From an uncultured Desulfuromonas sp. (GTDB lineage: Bacteria > Desulfobacterota > Desulfuromonadia > Desulfuromonadales > Desulfuromonadaceae): a stretch of DNA of 64,000 bases. Shown here piece by piece: positions 1 to 12,451 of this stretch (the stretch's first letter is position 1; every line of letters begins with the position of its first letter). Below the pieces are notes generated by a model. It was not told the origin of the DNA and ran no database searches. It saw nothing but the letters and a program-made list of their open reading frames with translations. The translations under genes and the position numbers were made by a program. The stretch is from NCBI RefSeq assembly GCF_963678835.1, contig NZ_OY787469.1, forward strand, positions 434,001 to 498,000, given 5' to 3'.

Positions 1-576
1 GATGAACTGTTAATTTGGAATCGTAAAATAAATTTGACAGCAATTCGTCAAAAAAAAATATGTTGGCAAAAACATATTATTGATTCCCTACTGCTGGGTG
101 AGTTTATTGATTCCGATTCCCATCTGCTTGACATCGGTTCTGGGGCAGGGTTGCCGTCAATTCCACTGAAAATATATTATCCACAATTGACGGTAACTTC
201 TGTTGATACCGTCAGTAAAAAAATTCAATTTCAAAAACATTGTGTCAGGAAATTACACCTGACTGACTATCAGGCACTTTCAACACGAATTGAAAATCTT
301 AACAATCAATCTAAACAACGCTACCCGTATATCACCTCACGGGCGTTTAGTTCCCTTTCACAGTTCTGTCAACTCAGCCATGATTATTTAGCGCAGAATG
401 GTGTTTTGGTTGCAATGAAGGGTGCTGATTACAAGAGAGAAATTGAAGAAGCAACAGATATCTTGTCAAAGTTGAACATCGAAATAGTGACAATCCATGA
501 GCGAATTCTTCAGCCCCTGGATGAAAAAAGGGCATTTATTGTCCTGAGTAAGAGTAATCAGTTGACCGAATGCTAA
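1..576 (+). CDS. rsmG: 16S rRNA (guanine527-N7)-methyltransferase, 5' end missing
   Basis: The frame is open from the first base, so the gene starts before the window; 191 codons remain. The protein has the SAM-binding motif DIGSGAGLPSIPL, preceded by the RsmG-type stretch WNRKINLTAIR and HIIDSLLL, and ends in a normal stop. RsmG methylates G527 of 16S rRNA. The family is about 210 residues, so only some 20 residues are missing. It is followed by parA and parB, the usual mnmG-rsmG-parA-parB order near many bacterial origins. The DNA here is more AT-rich than most of the window. Confidence 0.9.
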   Translation, partial: DELLIWNRKINLTAIRQKKICWQKHIIDSLLLGEFIDSDSHLLDIGSGAGLPSIPLKIYYPQLTVTSVDTVSKKIQFQKHCVRKLHLTDYQALSTRIENLNNQSKQRYPYITSRAFSSLSQFCQLSHDYLAQNGVLVAMKGADYKREIEEATDILSKLNIEIVTIHERILQPLDEKRAFIVLSKSNQLTEC

Positions 577-638
577 TTGCAGTTTAAGCACAGTCATGAG
601 TGTGATATTATGCACTCTTCTCGGATATAGGAGTTAAT

Positions 639-1406
639 ATGGCCGAAATCATTGCCATTGCGAATCAGAAAGGTGGCGTTGGTAAAACGACAACCGCTGT
701 TAATCTTTCTGCCTCATTGGCTGTTGCTGAGAAAAAAACCCTGCTTGTCGATATGGACCCTCAGGGCAATGCTTGTAGTGGTGTTGGCGTTGTCACTGAA
801 GACCTTGATGTCACTGTCTACGATACCTTGCATGACCCGTTGCTTGTTAAAGAAGGAATTGTTAAAACCGAATTGGGTTTTCTTAATATTTTACCTTCGA
901 CAACGGATCTGATTGGTGCCGAACTCGAATTGGTTGCAGCAGATCGTCGTGAATATCGTCTGCGTAGCGTGATCAATCACGTGTCTGAGGACTATGATTA
1001 TATTATTATCGATTGTCCTCCATCATTGGGATTGCTGACCATTAATTCATTGACTGCCGCCGGTTCGGTTATCGTTCCTCTCCAGTGTGAGTATTATGCC
1101 ATGGAAGGATTGAGTCAGTTGATGAAAACCATAGGTCTCGTCCAGCAAGGTCTGAATACCGGATTATCCTTGCGTGGCATCGTCTTGACCATGTTTGATC
1201 GGCGCAACAATCTGTCCCACCAAGTGAGCGAGGAGGTGCGGGAGCATTTCCAGGAAAAAGTGTTTAAATCGGTGATCCCGCGAAATGTCCGGTTATCCGA
1301 AGCGCCAAGTCATGGTGCACCAGTGCTCCTTTATGATGTCTCATCACGTGGTGCTACCGCCTATCTGGACTTGGCCCAGGAAGTGATTAATACAAGGAAA
1401 ACATGA
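639..1406 (+). CDS. parA: Chromosome partitioning ATPase ParA (Soj)
   Basis: 255 residues with a deviant Walker A motif KGGVGKTT near residue 11, the DMDPQGNA motif and the later IIDCPPSLG motif, all typical of ParA/MinD ATPases. ParA binds DNA non-specifically and drives segregation of ParB-parS complexes. The start is fixed by an AGGAG about 6 bases upstream of the ATG. The stop overlaps the parB start (ATGA), so the two are co-transcribed and translationally coupled. The length is normal for chromosomal Soj proteins. Confidence 0.96.
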   Translation: MAEIIAIANQKGGVGKTTTAVNLSASLAVAEKKTLLVDMDPQGNACSGVGVVTEDLDVTVYDTLHDPLLVKEGIVKTELGFLNILPSTTDLIGAELELVAADRREYRLRSVINHVSEDYDYIIIDCPPSLGLLTINSLTAAGSVIVPLQCEYYAMEGLSQLMKTIGLVQQGLNTGLSLRGIVLTMFDRRNNLSHQVSEEVREHFQEKVFKSVIPRNVRLSEAPSHGAPVLLYDVSSRGATAYLDLAQEVINTRKT

Positions 1407-2257
1407 TGGCGAAACGACCCGCTTTAGGTAAAGGGATGGGAGCTCTGCTTAGCGCAGCAACACCGGCTTCCAACGGTAAATATTTTCTCTGTGGCATCGA
1501 GGATCTTAAACCTCACCATAGCCAGCCGAGAAAGACCTTCAATGATGAGAAGATGGAGGAGCTGGTTGCCTCCATTAAAGAGAAGGGCGTCATACAGCCT
1601 TTGGTTGTGCGTCGTGTTGATGATTTTTATCAGATTATCGCCGGAGAGCGACGTTGGCGTGCCGCGCAAAAAGCTGGATTAACGGAAGTTCCGGTAACGA
1701 TTCAGGATGTCTCTGAAGACTGGGCGCTTGAGATTGCTCTGATTGAGAATATACAGCGTGAAGACCTTAACGCAATTGAAGAAGCTGAAGCGTATAAGCA
1801 TCTGATTGAAAATTTTGATCTGGCTCAAGAAGATGTCGCGAAACGTGTGGGTAAAAGTCGTTCTGCTGTGACTAATTCACTGCGCTTATTGCGGTTGCCT
1901 GAATCGATTCGGCAGGATGTGTTGGAAGAAAAATTGAGTATGGGACATGCCCGTTGTCTTCTGTCATTAGAGAGTGAAGAGGACATGGTTGAGGCCCGCG
2001 ATCAGGTTGTTAAAAAGGGTTTGTCGGTGCGGGCAACTGAATCACTGGTAAAAAAGATCAAAACCGTGGTTGCACCCAGCGAAGAAGACAAACAGGCTAA
2101 AATTGATCCGGAATTAAATCATTTGGAAGATATCCTCAAGAAAAACCTCGGAACTCAGGTGAAGATCAAAACCAAAGGGAAGGGTGGCAGGATCGAAATC
2201 AGTTTTTATGATAATTCTGAACTCCAACGGATATTGGACTATATGAATGTTGTATAA
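1403..2257 (+). CDS. parB: Chromosome partitioning protein ParB (Spo0J)
   Basis: 284 residues. The N-terminal ParB/Srx nuclease-like fold carries the CTP-binding stretch IAGERRWRAAQ, followed by IENIQREDLNAIEEA and a helix-turn-helix (DVAKRVGKSRSAVTNSLRLL). The C-terminus has the usual short dimerisation domain. ParB loads on parS and forms the partition complex with ParA. Two ATG codons sit in tandem; the first overlaps the parA stop and the second (1406) is equally possible. No parS-like 16-mer was recognised inside the gene by eye. Confidence 0.95.
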   Translation: MMAKRPALGKGMGALLSAATPASNGKYFLCGIEDLKPHHSQPRKTFNDEKMEELVASIKEKGVIQPLVVRRVDDFYQIIAGERRWRAAQKAGLTEVPVTIQDVSEDWALEIALIENIQREDLNAIEEAEAYKHLIENFDLAQEDVAKRVGKSRSAVTNSLRLLRLPESIRQDVLEEKLSMGHARCLLSLESEEDMVEARDQVVKKGLSVRATESLVKKIKTVVAPSEEDKQAKIDPELNHLEDILKKNLGTQVKIKTKGKGGRIEISFYDNSELQRILDYMNVV

Positions 2258-2335
2258 ATAGTCAACACTACGGGTTTTTGAAGACCGTAATGAGGACAAA
2301 ATCCTTGACATTTCTCATGTCTCTGTGATAGGAAT

Positions 2336-2366
2336 GCCCTGCTCTGCCCAGCAGGGCTTTCTGTTA
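2336..2366 (+). terminator. Rho-independent terminator after parB
   Basis: An 8-bp GC-rich perfect stem (GCCCTGCT/AGCAGGGC) with a 6-base loop is followed by TTTCTGTTAT. It separates parAB from the ATP synthase operon. A TTGACA hexamer lies just upstream at 2305-2310, but no convincing -10 was seen at the right distance. Confidence 0.75.
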
Positions 2367-2432
2367 TCTGTCTAGTGATCTTCTAGTCATTCACAATCGA
2401 GTTGAATTCAAAAGGAAGAAAGAGGTTACGCG

Positions 2433-2861
2433 GTGATAAGCATTGATTGGACCATCCTGGTGCAGTTTGTCAATTTCCTGATCCTTATGGCGGTACTTAA
2501 CATCCTGTTATATCGTCCTTTGCGTAATATTATGGCGCAACGCCAGGAAGCAATTGACGGCGGTCATCAAAAGGCGAGCGATCTGGAAGCATCCATCAAT
2601 GAAAAGATGGAAAGCTACGAGAGTAAGCTCCAGCAAGCGAAACTGGAAGGCAGCCAGGAAGCAGCGTCGCTTCGTGCTGAAGCAGTTAAAGAGGAATCCG
2701 CTATTCTCGGTGCGGCACGCGGCGAGGCAGACAAAAGTTTAGCCGAAATGAAAAACAAAGTCGCCGGAGAAGCGGAAGAAGCACGTAAAACTTTAGGAAA
2801 AGAAACAAAGAATCTGGCGAACGCCATCGCTTCAAAGGTTCTGGGAAGGGACGTGAAATAA
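2433..2861 (+). CDS. atpX: F1Fo ATP synthase b' subunit
   Basis: 142 residues. One N-terminal membrane helix (WTILVQFVNFLILMAVLNIL) is followed by a charged, Ala/Glu/Lys-rich coiled coil, the layout of the peripheral stalk. It precedes a second, longer b subunit, so this is the b' paralogue of a b/b' heterodimeric stalk, as in photosynthetic bacteria and many Deltaproteobacteria. The start is GTG with AGAGG upstream. The stop overlaps the next ATG (TAATG), showing tight coupling. The b' assignment rests on gene order and the shorter length. Confidence 0.88.
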   Translation: MISIDWTILVQFVNFLILMAVLNILLYRPLRNIMAQRQEAIDGGHQKASDLEASINEKMESYESKLQQAKLEGSQEAASLRAEAVKEESAILGAARGEADKSLAEMKNKVAGEAEEARKTLGKETKNLANAIASKVLGRDVK

Positions 2862-3463
2862 TGTTTGTTGATAAGTTTTTGACAAGTAAACGGACCTTAA
2901 CGGCAGCTGCGAGCATGGGATTCGTTCTTGCCGGTGCCGGGATTGCATTAGCCTCGGGTGATGCTCATCATGTCGACAGTGGCGCATTGCTGAAAGATTT
3001 TTTGTGGCGTGTGTTGGATTTCTGTGTGATGGCTGCCATTCTGGTTTATTTTGTGGCCAAACCACTTAAAAATGCATTGGCCGCACGCCGTGAAGGGATT
3101 GAGCAGGCTCTGAAAGCTTCTCAGGAGGCCGCAGAATCCGCCGAGTCAAAATATGCGGAATATGACAGCAAGTTGACTCAGGCAGAATCTGAAATTGCCG
3201 GCATTCAGGTGGCCATCCGGGAAGAAGCCGAAAGCGAAAAACAACGGATTATTTCCGAAGCCAAAGAGATGGCTGAAAAAATCAAGGCTGAAGCCCAAAA
3301 ATCAGCTGACAACGAAGTCGCAAAGGCACGTCTGACTCTGCAGCAGGAAGCTGTAACCATGGCTGTTGGTATCGCCGAAGATATTCTTAAAAAGGCAGTC
3401 AATAAAGAGGATCAGGCCCGTTTAGTTGAAGAATATAAAACGAAAGTAGGAGAACTGCATTGA
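2861..3463 (+). CDS. atpF: F1Fo ATP synthase b subunit
   Basis: 200 residues. An N-terminal hydrophobic leader-like segment (residues about 14-32) is followed by a second membrane helix at about 45-65 (FLWRVLDFCVMAAILVYFV). A long charged helix then ends with the AVGIAEDILKKAV region that docks the delta subunit. The extra N-terminal hydrophobic segment ending in ALASG resembles the cleavable presequence found on some b subunits. It overlaps b' by one base and atpH by four (TTGA). Confidence 0.93.
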   Translation: MFVDKFLTSKRTLTAAASMGFVLAGAGIALASGDAHHVDSGALLKDFLWRVLDFCVMAAILVYFVAKPLKNALAARREGIEQALKASQEAAESAESKYAEYDSKLTQAESEIAGIQVAIREEAESEKQRIISEAKEMAEKIKAEAQKSADNEVAKARLTLQQEAVTMAVGIAEDILKKAVNKEDQARLVEEYKTKVGELH

Positions 3464-4002
3464 GTAGCAGCGCGATTTCAAAACGGTACGCTACAGCTCT
3501 GGTAGAGCTGGCGACTGAACAAAAACTGGTCGAGCAGTATGGTGCAGAACTGGGAGAAGTCAGCGCTGTTCTTGCTCGTGAGGATGCTCTTCGATTGTTG
3601 ATGGAAAGCCCCACACTTGATGTTGATAAGAAAAAGGCCATCATGGCTGACATTGTCAACAAAATGGAGCTTTCAGAAGGGATCAAAAAATTTGTTGGAT
3701 TGCTGACAGTCAAGGATCGTATTCAGTATGTCGGTCAGATCCACACAGATTATACCGCATTTGCCGATGAGATTTCTGGCATCGTGCGTGCCAACGTAAC
3801 TTCAGCTACTAAGCTGACTAAGGCACAGGCCGATAGTATCCAAAAAGGACTCGAAGCACAAAGCGGTAAAAAAATTGATCTCCAGACCAAGGTGGACTCA
3901 ACCTTGCTTGGTGGACTCAAGGCCGAGGTTGGAGGCAAAGTTTTTGACGGAAGCATTAAGACCCAATTACAGCGGATTGAAGATACCTTAAAGAAGGGGT
4001 AG
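3460..4002 (+). CDS. atpH: F1 ATP synthase delta subunit
   Basis: 180 residues, the usual OSCP/delta length. N-terminal helical domain SSSAISKRYATALVELA and the C-terminal signature with SATKLTKAQADSIQKGLE and DSTLLGGLKAEVGGKVFDGS. It links F1 to the peripheral stalk. The start codon is TTG, overlapping the atpF stop and preceded by AGGAGA at good spacing; no ATG upstream fits the conserved N-terminus. Confidence 0.95.
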   Translation: MSSSAISKRYATALVELATEQKLVEQYGAELGEVSAVLAREDALRLLMESPTLDVDKKKAIMADIVNKMELSEGIKKFVGLLTVKDRIQYVGQIHTDYTAFADEISGIVRANVTSATKLTKAQADSIQKGLEAQSGKKIDLQTKVDSTLLGGLKAEVGGKVFDGSIKTQLQRIEDTLKKG

Positions 4003-5520
<1,518 letters not shown>

Positions 5521-5543
5521 ACTATCAACCTGAGGATTAAAAA

Positions 5544-7864
<2,321 letters not shown>

Positions 7865-7918
7865 TCATTTGAGTTTGAGGGCGGCTCAGGTCGCCCGCAA
7901 CGATAAAGGAAGTTGCAC

Positions 7919-8332
7919 ATGGCAGACATATTAAAACTGGAGATGGTCACTCCTTACAAGCGGGTTCTCTCCGAGGAAGTCGACGAGATTATTGCTCCCG
8001 GCGCCCTTGGTGAGCTGGGCATTCTGCCTGGCCATACCCCGTTGTTGACCACCCTGAAGGTTGGGGAACTGACCTATCGCAAGGGCGGTGCAGCATTTCA
8101 CGTGGCAGTCAACTGGGGCTACGTGGAAGTTGAGGAGGGTAAGGTAACAATTTTAGCTGAAACTGCCGAGCCGGCTGATGAGATTGATCTGGCTCGTGCT
8201 AAAGCTGCTTTGGGTCGTGCAGAAGACGCACTGAAAAAGCTTGAACCCGAAGATAAACAATTCCGGATTATGGAAGCCGCTCTTGAGCGTGCCATGATCC
8301 GTATCCAGGTTGCGGCGCGCAAAGCCCGTTAA
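7919..8332 (+). CDS. atpC: F1 ATP synthase epsilon subunit
   Basis: 137 residues. The N-terminal beta sandwich (LKLEMVTPYKRVLSEEVDEI, GELGILPGHTPLLTTLKVGEL) is followed by an Ala/Arg-rich helical hairpin. Epsilon is the rotor stalk and an intrinsic inhibitor. The ATG at 7919 is preferred over the TTG at 7913 because AAAGGAAG sits six bases before it. It is the last gene of the operon and is followed within 25 bases by a terminator. Confidence 0.95.
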   Translation: MADILKLEMVTPYKRVLSEEVDEIIAPGALGELGILPGHTPLLTTLKVGELTYRKGGAAFHVAVNWGYVEVEEGKVTILAETAEPADEIDLARAKAALGRAEDALKKLEPEDKQFRIMEAALERAMIRIQVAARKAR

Positions 8333-8352
8333 TCCGGATGATCCACAGCAAT

Positions 8353-8383
8353 AAAAAAGGCAGCCTTATCGGCTGCCTTTTTT
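8353..8383. terminator. Bidirectional terminator, atpC / potassium channel
   Basis: A perfect hairpin, AAAAAAGGCAGCC / GGCTGCCTTTTTT with loop TTATC, has A- and T-tracts on both sides. It can therefore end both the atp operon (plus) and the convergent channel gene (minus). Confidence 0.9.
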
Positions 8384-8408
8384 GGTTGTAACAGCACTGA
8401 GCAGGGGG

Positions 8409-9419
8409 CTAATCAGCGCTTCCGGAAGCACGGCGTTCGAGACGTTGAATCGAACCCGGTTCACCGAGGGTGATGAGAATATCTCCCTCTTCCATCAGGG
8501 CATCAGAGGGCGGATTGAACAGCATCTGCTCATGGTGGCGCTTTTTTATAGCAACGATAATGATACCCAGCTGCTTGCGGATATCGGAGCTCATCAAGGT
8601 GCGGTTAACCAGATCCGACCCAGTGTTGATACGGATCTCTTCAATCTGTAACTCAAGGTTGTGATGTGCCGTGGCAATCTCAATAAAATCCATCACTGAG
8701 GGACGTAAAACAGCCTGAGCCATGCGATTGGCACCGATGGTGTAGGGAGATATCACTTTACTTGCTCCGGCGCGGATCAGCTTTTTTTCCGTCGATTTCT
8801 CGCCGGAGCGGGCCAGAATGAAAAGGTCGGGATTCAAGCCGCGGGCGGTGAGGGTGATGTACACATTGGCTGTATCCGATGTTACGGCGGTGATCAGCCC
8901 TTTGGCGCGGGTAATCCCGGCGTTAATCAACACCTCGTCAGCGGTGGCATCACCGTTGACATAAAGCGTTCCTTCCTCACTCATCTTGGCACACAACTCG
9001 TTATCACTTTCAACCACCACAAAAGGAACCGGTTTGGCGGCTAGCTCACGACAGATAAAATTGCCGATTCGTCCATAGCCGCAAACGATGTAATGGTTCT
9101 CCAGTTTGGAAATCTGTTGTAACAATTTTTTCCTCCCCAAAAACTGGCGCAACTGACCTTCGACCATCAGTTGAATAACGCTGGCTGCGGCATAAGCAAC
9201 AAGTCCGGTGCCACAGATGATGATAAATATTGTGAAAAGTTGTCCCTGATTACTGAGTTCGTGAACCTCACGAAAACCAACGGTCGCAACTGTAATGACC
9301 GTCATATAGAACGAGTCAATCAAAGACCAGCCCTGAATGTGCCGATAGCCGATTGTGCCGGTGATGAGAATGGACACCAGGGCGGTCAGGGACACAATAA
9401 CATTACGAATTGAATTCAT
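8409..9419 (-). CDS. Two-TM potassium channel with RCK (TrkA-N/TrkA-C) domains
   Basis: 336 residues. Membrane helix at about 8-26, a pore loop with filter TVGFRE, then a second helix (LFTIFIIICGTGLVAYAAASVI). A Rossmann-type TrkA-N domain with VCGYGRIGNFICREL begins near residue 115, and a TrkA-C domain closes the protein. Such proteins gate K+ flux in response to nucleotides or ions. The second filter glycine (normally TVGYG/TVGFG) is Arg here. The ATG at 9419 is preferred (GGAG five bases upstream) over the GTG at 9425. Convergent with atpC. Confidence 0.85.
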   Translation of the reverse strand: MNSIRNVIVSLTALVSILITGTIGYRHIQGWSLIDSFYMTVITVATVGFREVHELSNQGQLFTIFIIICGTGLVAYAAASVIQLMVEGQLRQFLGRKKLLQQISKLENHYIVCGYGRIGNFICRELAAKPVPFVVVESDNELCAKMSEEGTLYVNGDATADEVLINAGITRAKGLITAVTSDTANVYITLTARGLNPDLFILARSGEKSTEKKLIRAGASKVISPYTIGANRMAQAVLRPSVMDFIEIATAHHNLELQIEEIRINTGSDLVNRTLMSSDIRKQLGIIIVAIKKRHHEQMLFNPPSDALMEEGDILITLGEPGSIQRLERRASGSAD

Positions 9420-9505
9420 AGCCACTCCATCTTGGCCAAGAATACCTTCGGCTTAACGGAAACACAAGACGCAGGTAAATAAAAATAATGAGAGATAACT
9501 AGTGC

Positions 9506-9534
9506 TTGTGCTGTATACAGTATACATATATACT
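9506..9534 (+). promoter_or_regulatory. Promoter of the GntR gene with an operator inside the spacer
   Basis: TTGTGC (9506-9511), a 17-base spacer and TATACT (9529-9534) form a plausible sigma70 promoter. The spacer holds an exact dyad TGTATAC-A-GTATACA (9512-9526), the form typical of FadR/GntR-type operators. Binding there would exclude RNA polymerase, so negative autoregulation is likely. The promoter and dyad are seen; the regulator-operator pairing is inferred. Confidence 0.6.
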
Positions 9535-9631
9535 ATGTTCCACTAGTAAAATAAAATGCCGGTTATGTGAACTGCGTCAAGGGACAAAGGCGTCATTGTC
9601 GGTTCACCGTGGATGTGTAAATGAGGACACA

Positions 9632-10291
9632 ATGAAGAAAAAACCCATAGAAAGACACCAGACTCTGCGCGAAAAGATTCTGGAAAATATTCGCGATGCC
9701 ATTCTAAAAGGGACTCTTAAAGCGGGTGAGCGTGTTTCTGAACCGGACCTTGCCGAACGTTATGGAATTAGCCGCACCCCCATTCGAGAAGCCTTTCGCC
9801 AATTGGAATCTGAGGGATATTTAACCGTGGTACCGCGAAAGGGTGCGGTTGTCACAGCTCTGACCGAGCGCGATGTCGAGGAGTTTTATTCGATTAAAAG
9901 TATTCTGGAAGGCTATGCCGCGCGCCTGGCTGCGGAAAAACTTACCGATAAGGATGTTGACCGGCTTAAAACCATCAATAACCGTCTGGCGAAACTCGCC
10001 AGTGCCGGAGACGTCAAGACCTTTTTCCGCGTTCATAACGAGTTTCATGAGCAGTTTATTCGGGCTTCAGGTAATGAAAAACTTCTGGAATTAATTCAGC
10101 AGCTGTTAAAAAAATTTGATCGGTTGCGGATCGCTTCACTGTCTCTGCCGGGACGGATGGAGATTTCCGTGCAGGAGCACGAAAAAATCATTGATGCCTT
10201 TGAAAGCCATGATGGTGACACCGCTGATCGGCTGGTGCGAAAAAATGCCGCCTATGGCGGACAGGTCCTGCTACAGAGTATGACCGAATAA
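9632..10291 (+). CDS. GntR-family regulator, FadR/FCD subfamily
   Basis: 219 residues. The N-terminal winged helix (LREKILENIRDAILKGTLKAGERV, then RYGISRTPIREAFRQLESEGYL) is followed by an all-helical FCD ligand domain whose metal/ligand residues appear as FHEQFIRASGN. The ATG at 9632 has GAGG upstream; in-frame codons further upstream lie between promoter and gene. It stands alone with its own terminator, so the target may be itself or distant genes. The effector cannot be told from sequence. Confidence 0.88.
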   Translation: MKKKPIERHQTLREKILENIRDAILKGTLKAGERVSEPDLAERYGISRTPIREAFRQLESEGYLTVVPRKGAVVTALTERDVEEFYSIKSILEGYAARLAAEKLTDKDVDRLKTINNRLAKLASAGDVKTFFRVHNEFHEQFIRASGNEKLLELIQQLLKKFDRLRIASLSLPGRMEISVQEHEKIIDAFESHDGDTADRLVRKNAAYGGQVLLQSMTE

Positions 10292-10313
10292 AAGGATATA
10301 AACACAGTGTCGT

Positions 10314-10339
10314 AAAAACCCACCAGACGGTGGGTTTTT
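10314..10339. terminator. Bidirectional terminator between GntR and ABC exporter genes
   Basis: The hairpin AAAACCCACC / GGTGGGTTTT with loop AGAC is flanked by A- and T-runs, so it can serve the plus-strand regulator and the convergent minus-strand ABC operon. Confidence 0.88.
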
Positions 10340-11134
10340 TTATGTCCGAAAACGGGAACTGCGCTGAATCAGCTTCACAGAGATAACAAACAAAATAAGG
10401 CTGAGGACAGAGGTAAAAAGGAACGATCCCATCAAAGGTAAGTCACCGACGCCGAGCAGGGAATGTCGAAACCCATCAAGAATGTAAAATAACGGATTGA
10501 TGTGCGAAATCTGGCGCCAGAATGGGGGGAGTATCGAAATCGGATAAAACACCCCACCAAGGAAAATCAACGGCAGCAACAGAAAGTTGATATACATGGC
10601 CAGACCGTCAAAGCTGTCTGAAAACAGACCCGCAATGATGCCGAGCTGGGCAAATAGAAAGCTGCACAACACCGTCATGGCCAACGCATAGAGCGGATAT
10701 GCAAAAGGAAGTTTTGCAAAAAACGTCGAGATAAAACACACCACCGCCCCGACAAAAAGGCCGCGTGACATGGCTGCAAGGGTGTACACAGCCACTATTT
10801 GCAGCGACGAAAGGGGCATCACAAGAAGGTCGACAATATGGCCGAGATGGCGCGACATGAACAGTGACGACGAACTGTTGGCAAACGTATTATTGATCAC
10901 CCCCATCAGAATCAGGCCAGGGATGACAAATTGCGCATAACTGAAACCGTCAATCACCGAAATGCGATTGCCCAGTGTTGCACCGAAAACGAACAAATAG
11001 AGTGACGCAATGATCACCGGTGTAATCAGTGTCTGGGTGTAAACGCGGCAAAAGCGGTGTATCTCCTTCTTTAATAAAGAAAAGAACGGCAACCACGAAC
11101 AGTAGGTCTGGTCATTACGCTGCAACGGGGTCAT
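10340..11134 (-). CDS. ABC-2 type exporter permease
   Basis: 264 residues with about six hydrophobic segments and the ABC-2 pattern (long first loop, conserved NPLFYILDGFRHSLLG near the C-terminus). It overlaps the ATPase gene by four bases, so the two form one transporter. The substrate is unknown; relatives export drugs, polysaccharides or lipids. In-frame start ATG at 11134. Confidence 0.87.
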   Translation of the reverse strand: MTPLQRNDQTYCSWLPFFSLLKKEIHRFCRVYTQTLITPVIIASLYLFVFGATLGNRISVIDGFSYAQFVIPGLILMGVINNTFANSSSSLFMSRHLGHIVDLLVMPLSSLQIVAVYTLAAMSRGLFVGAVVCFISTFFAKLPFAYPLYALAMTVLCSFLFAQLGIIAGLFSDSFDGLAMYINFLLLPLIFLGGVFYPISILPPFWRQISHINPLFYILDGFRHSLLGVGDLPLMGSFLFTSVLSLILFVISVKLIQRSSRFRT

Positions 11135-12063
11135 GAAGCCACCTCGCCAATGTTTTTACCGCGAGTCAGATGGAGAAAAACCTCCTCCAGATTGGGAGAA
11201 GCGGTCTCCAGATCGCGAACCGGTAAGCCATGACCATGGCACTGCTGAAGAAACGCGCATACCGTCTCATCGGCCGCGAGTGAGACGGACACCTGAAGAC
11301 CATCGGCGGACAAGGATGCAGAACGTAAGGCCAGCCAGTCCGGCACGGTGTTCAAACGTTGATCGAGAATTAACGTGATCTGTCGCGTATCAAGATGGTT
11401 AAGAAGGGCCTGCGTGGTATCCAGAGCGACAAGCTCACCGGCGTTCATAATGGCAATCCGCCGGCACATCTGCTCCGCCTCTTCGAGGTAATGGGTAGTT
11501 AGCAGGATGGTCGTGTCATGCTGATTGATTTCACGGATAAACGACCAGATTGTATGGCGTAGCTCAATGTCCACACCGGCGGTCGGCTCGTCAAGGATCA
11601 ATAAACGAGGTTTATGAATCAACGCCTTTGCCAGCATGAAACGGCGCTTCATACCGCCGGAAAGACAGTTCATCGGCTTGTGCAAATGGTCCGTAAGGTC
11701 AAGACGTTCGATAAGAAGCTGTCGCCAATCCGGATCGGATTTGACGCCGAAAAAACCGGGATGCATTTTCAGGGCTTTATCAATAGTGAAAAAAGCATCG
11801 GCCACCACCTCCTGATGCATGACACCAGTCAGACGGCGGGCGTGCTGGCAGTGCTTCTGGCTGTCATGACCAAAAACGGATACGCTTCCTGAATCAATAC
11901 GTGAAACACCACAGATCATGTTGATGGTGGTACTTTTGCCGGCACCATTTGGGCCGAGTAAGCCAAAAATCTCACCACGTTCAACCGACAACGACAGATC
12001 CTTGACCGCGGCATGGCTGCCGAACGATTTATTCAGATGTTCAATGTTCAGGGCAAAAGACAT
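11131..12063 (-). CDS. ABC exporter ATP-binding protein (CcmA/NodI-like)
   Basis: 310 residues with Walker A GPNGAGKST (near residue 38), signature LSGGMKRRFMLAKAL and Walker B LLILDEPTAGVD followed by the H-loop TTHYLEEAEQM. A C-terminal extension of about 90 residues is typical of DrrA/NodI-type ATPases. Start chosen at MSFALNIEHL; a longer form from 12144 adds residues without family character. No strong Shine-Dalgarno is seen at either start. Partner of the downstream permease. Confidence 0.88.
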   Translation of the reverse strand: MSFALNIEHLNKSFGSHAAVKDLSLSVERGEIFGLLGPNGAGKSTTINMICGVSRIDSGSVSVFGHDSQKHCQHARRLTGVMHQEVVADAFFTIDKALKMHPGFFGVKSDPDWRQLLIERLDLTDHLHKPMNCLSGGMKRRFMLAKALIHKPRLLILDEPTAGVDIELRHTIWSFIREINQHDTTILLTTHYLEEAEQMCRRIAIMNAGELVALDTTQALLNHLDTRQITLILDQRLNTVPDWLALRSASLSADGLQVSVSLAADETVCAFLQQCHGHGLPVRDLETASPNLEEVFLHLTRGKNIGEVAS

Positions 12064-12235
12064 GACAGGGACTATACCGCCACCGTTCATGCCGAGGCAA
12101 GATGAAATCAGGGTGTAAAACCTTTGCCGGTTGTGGGTCCGCACACCCTGGAACTGTGAGTGAACACACAGATTGCCAAGAACGGGTGCAGCAGCTTTTC
12201 TTTTATGTCCGGTTTGTGTATGGTGTCGATGAAAT

Positions 12236-12435
12236 GTAGAAAAAGACCTACGGTCTTACAGTTTGATGACAAAGTCCATCCAGGGACTTTGTCATGGCCG
12301 TTTCGCAAAAACGCGGTTTTGCTTCACTTACAAAAACAAGGAGTTAAACCTCTCCTTGTTTTTGGCTCGCCCGTCCTTGGGCTCGGGGAGCCTGTTTGTC
12401 AACAGCCTGAAAGACCTACGGTCTTATAAGCCTTT
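12236..12435. repeat. Multi-hairpin intergenic region before queC
   Basis: The gap 12064-12451 has no convincing gene. It contains a 16-mer AAGACCTACGGTCTTA, itself a hairpin, repeated exactly at 12243-12258 and 12411-12426. Between the copies are two more long hairpins: ATGACAAAGTCC/GGACTTTGTCAT and AAAAACAAGGAG/CTCCTTGTTTTT. The stretch 12364-12411 resembles the right half of the inverted-repeat element found at 47123. No preQ1 riboswitch consensus was recognised. Likely a decayed small mobile element, though a leader RNA for queC is not excluded. Confidence 0.6.
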
Positions 12436-12451
12436 ATCCGGGAAACAGATC

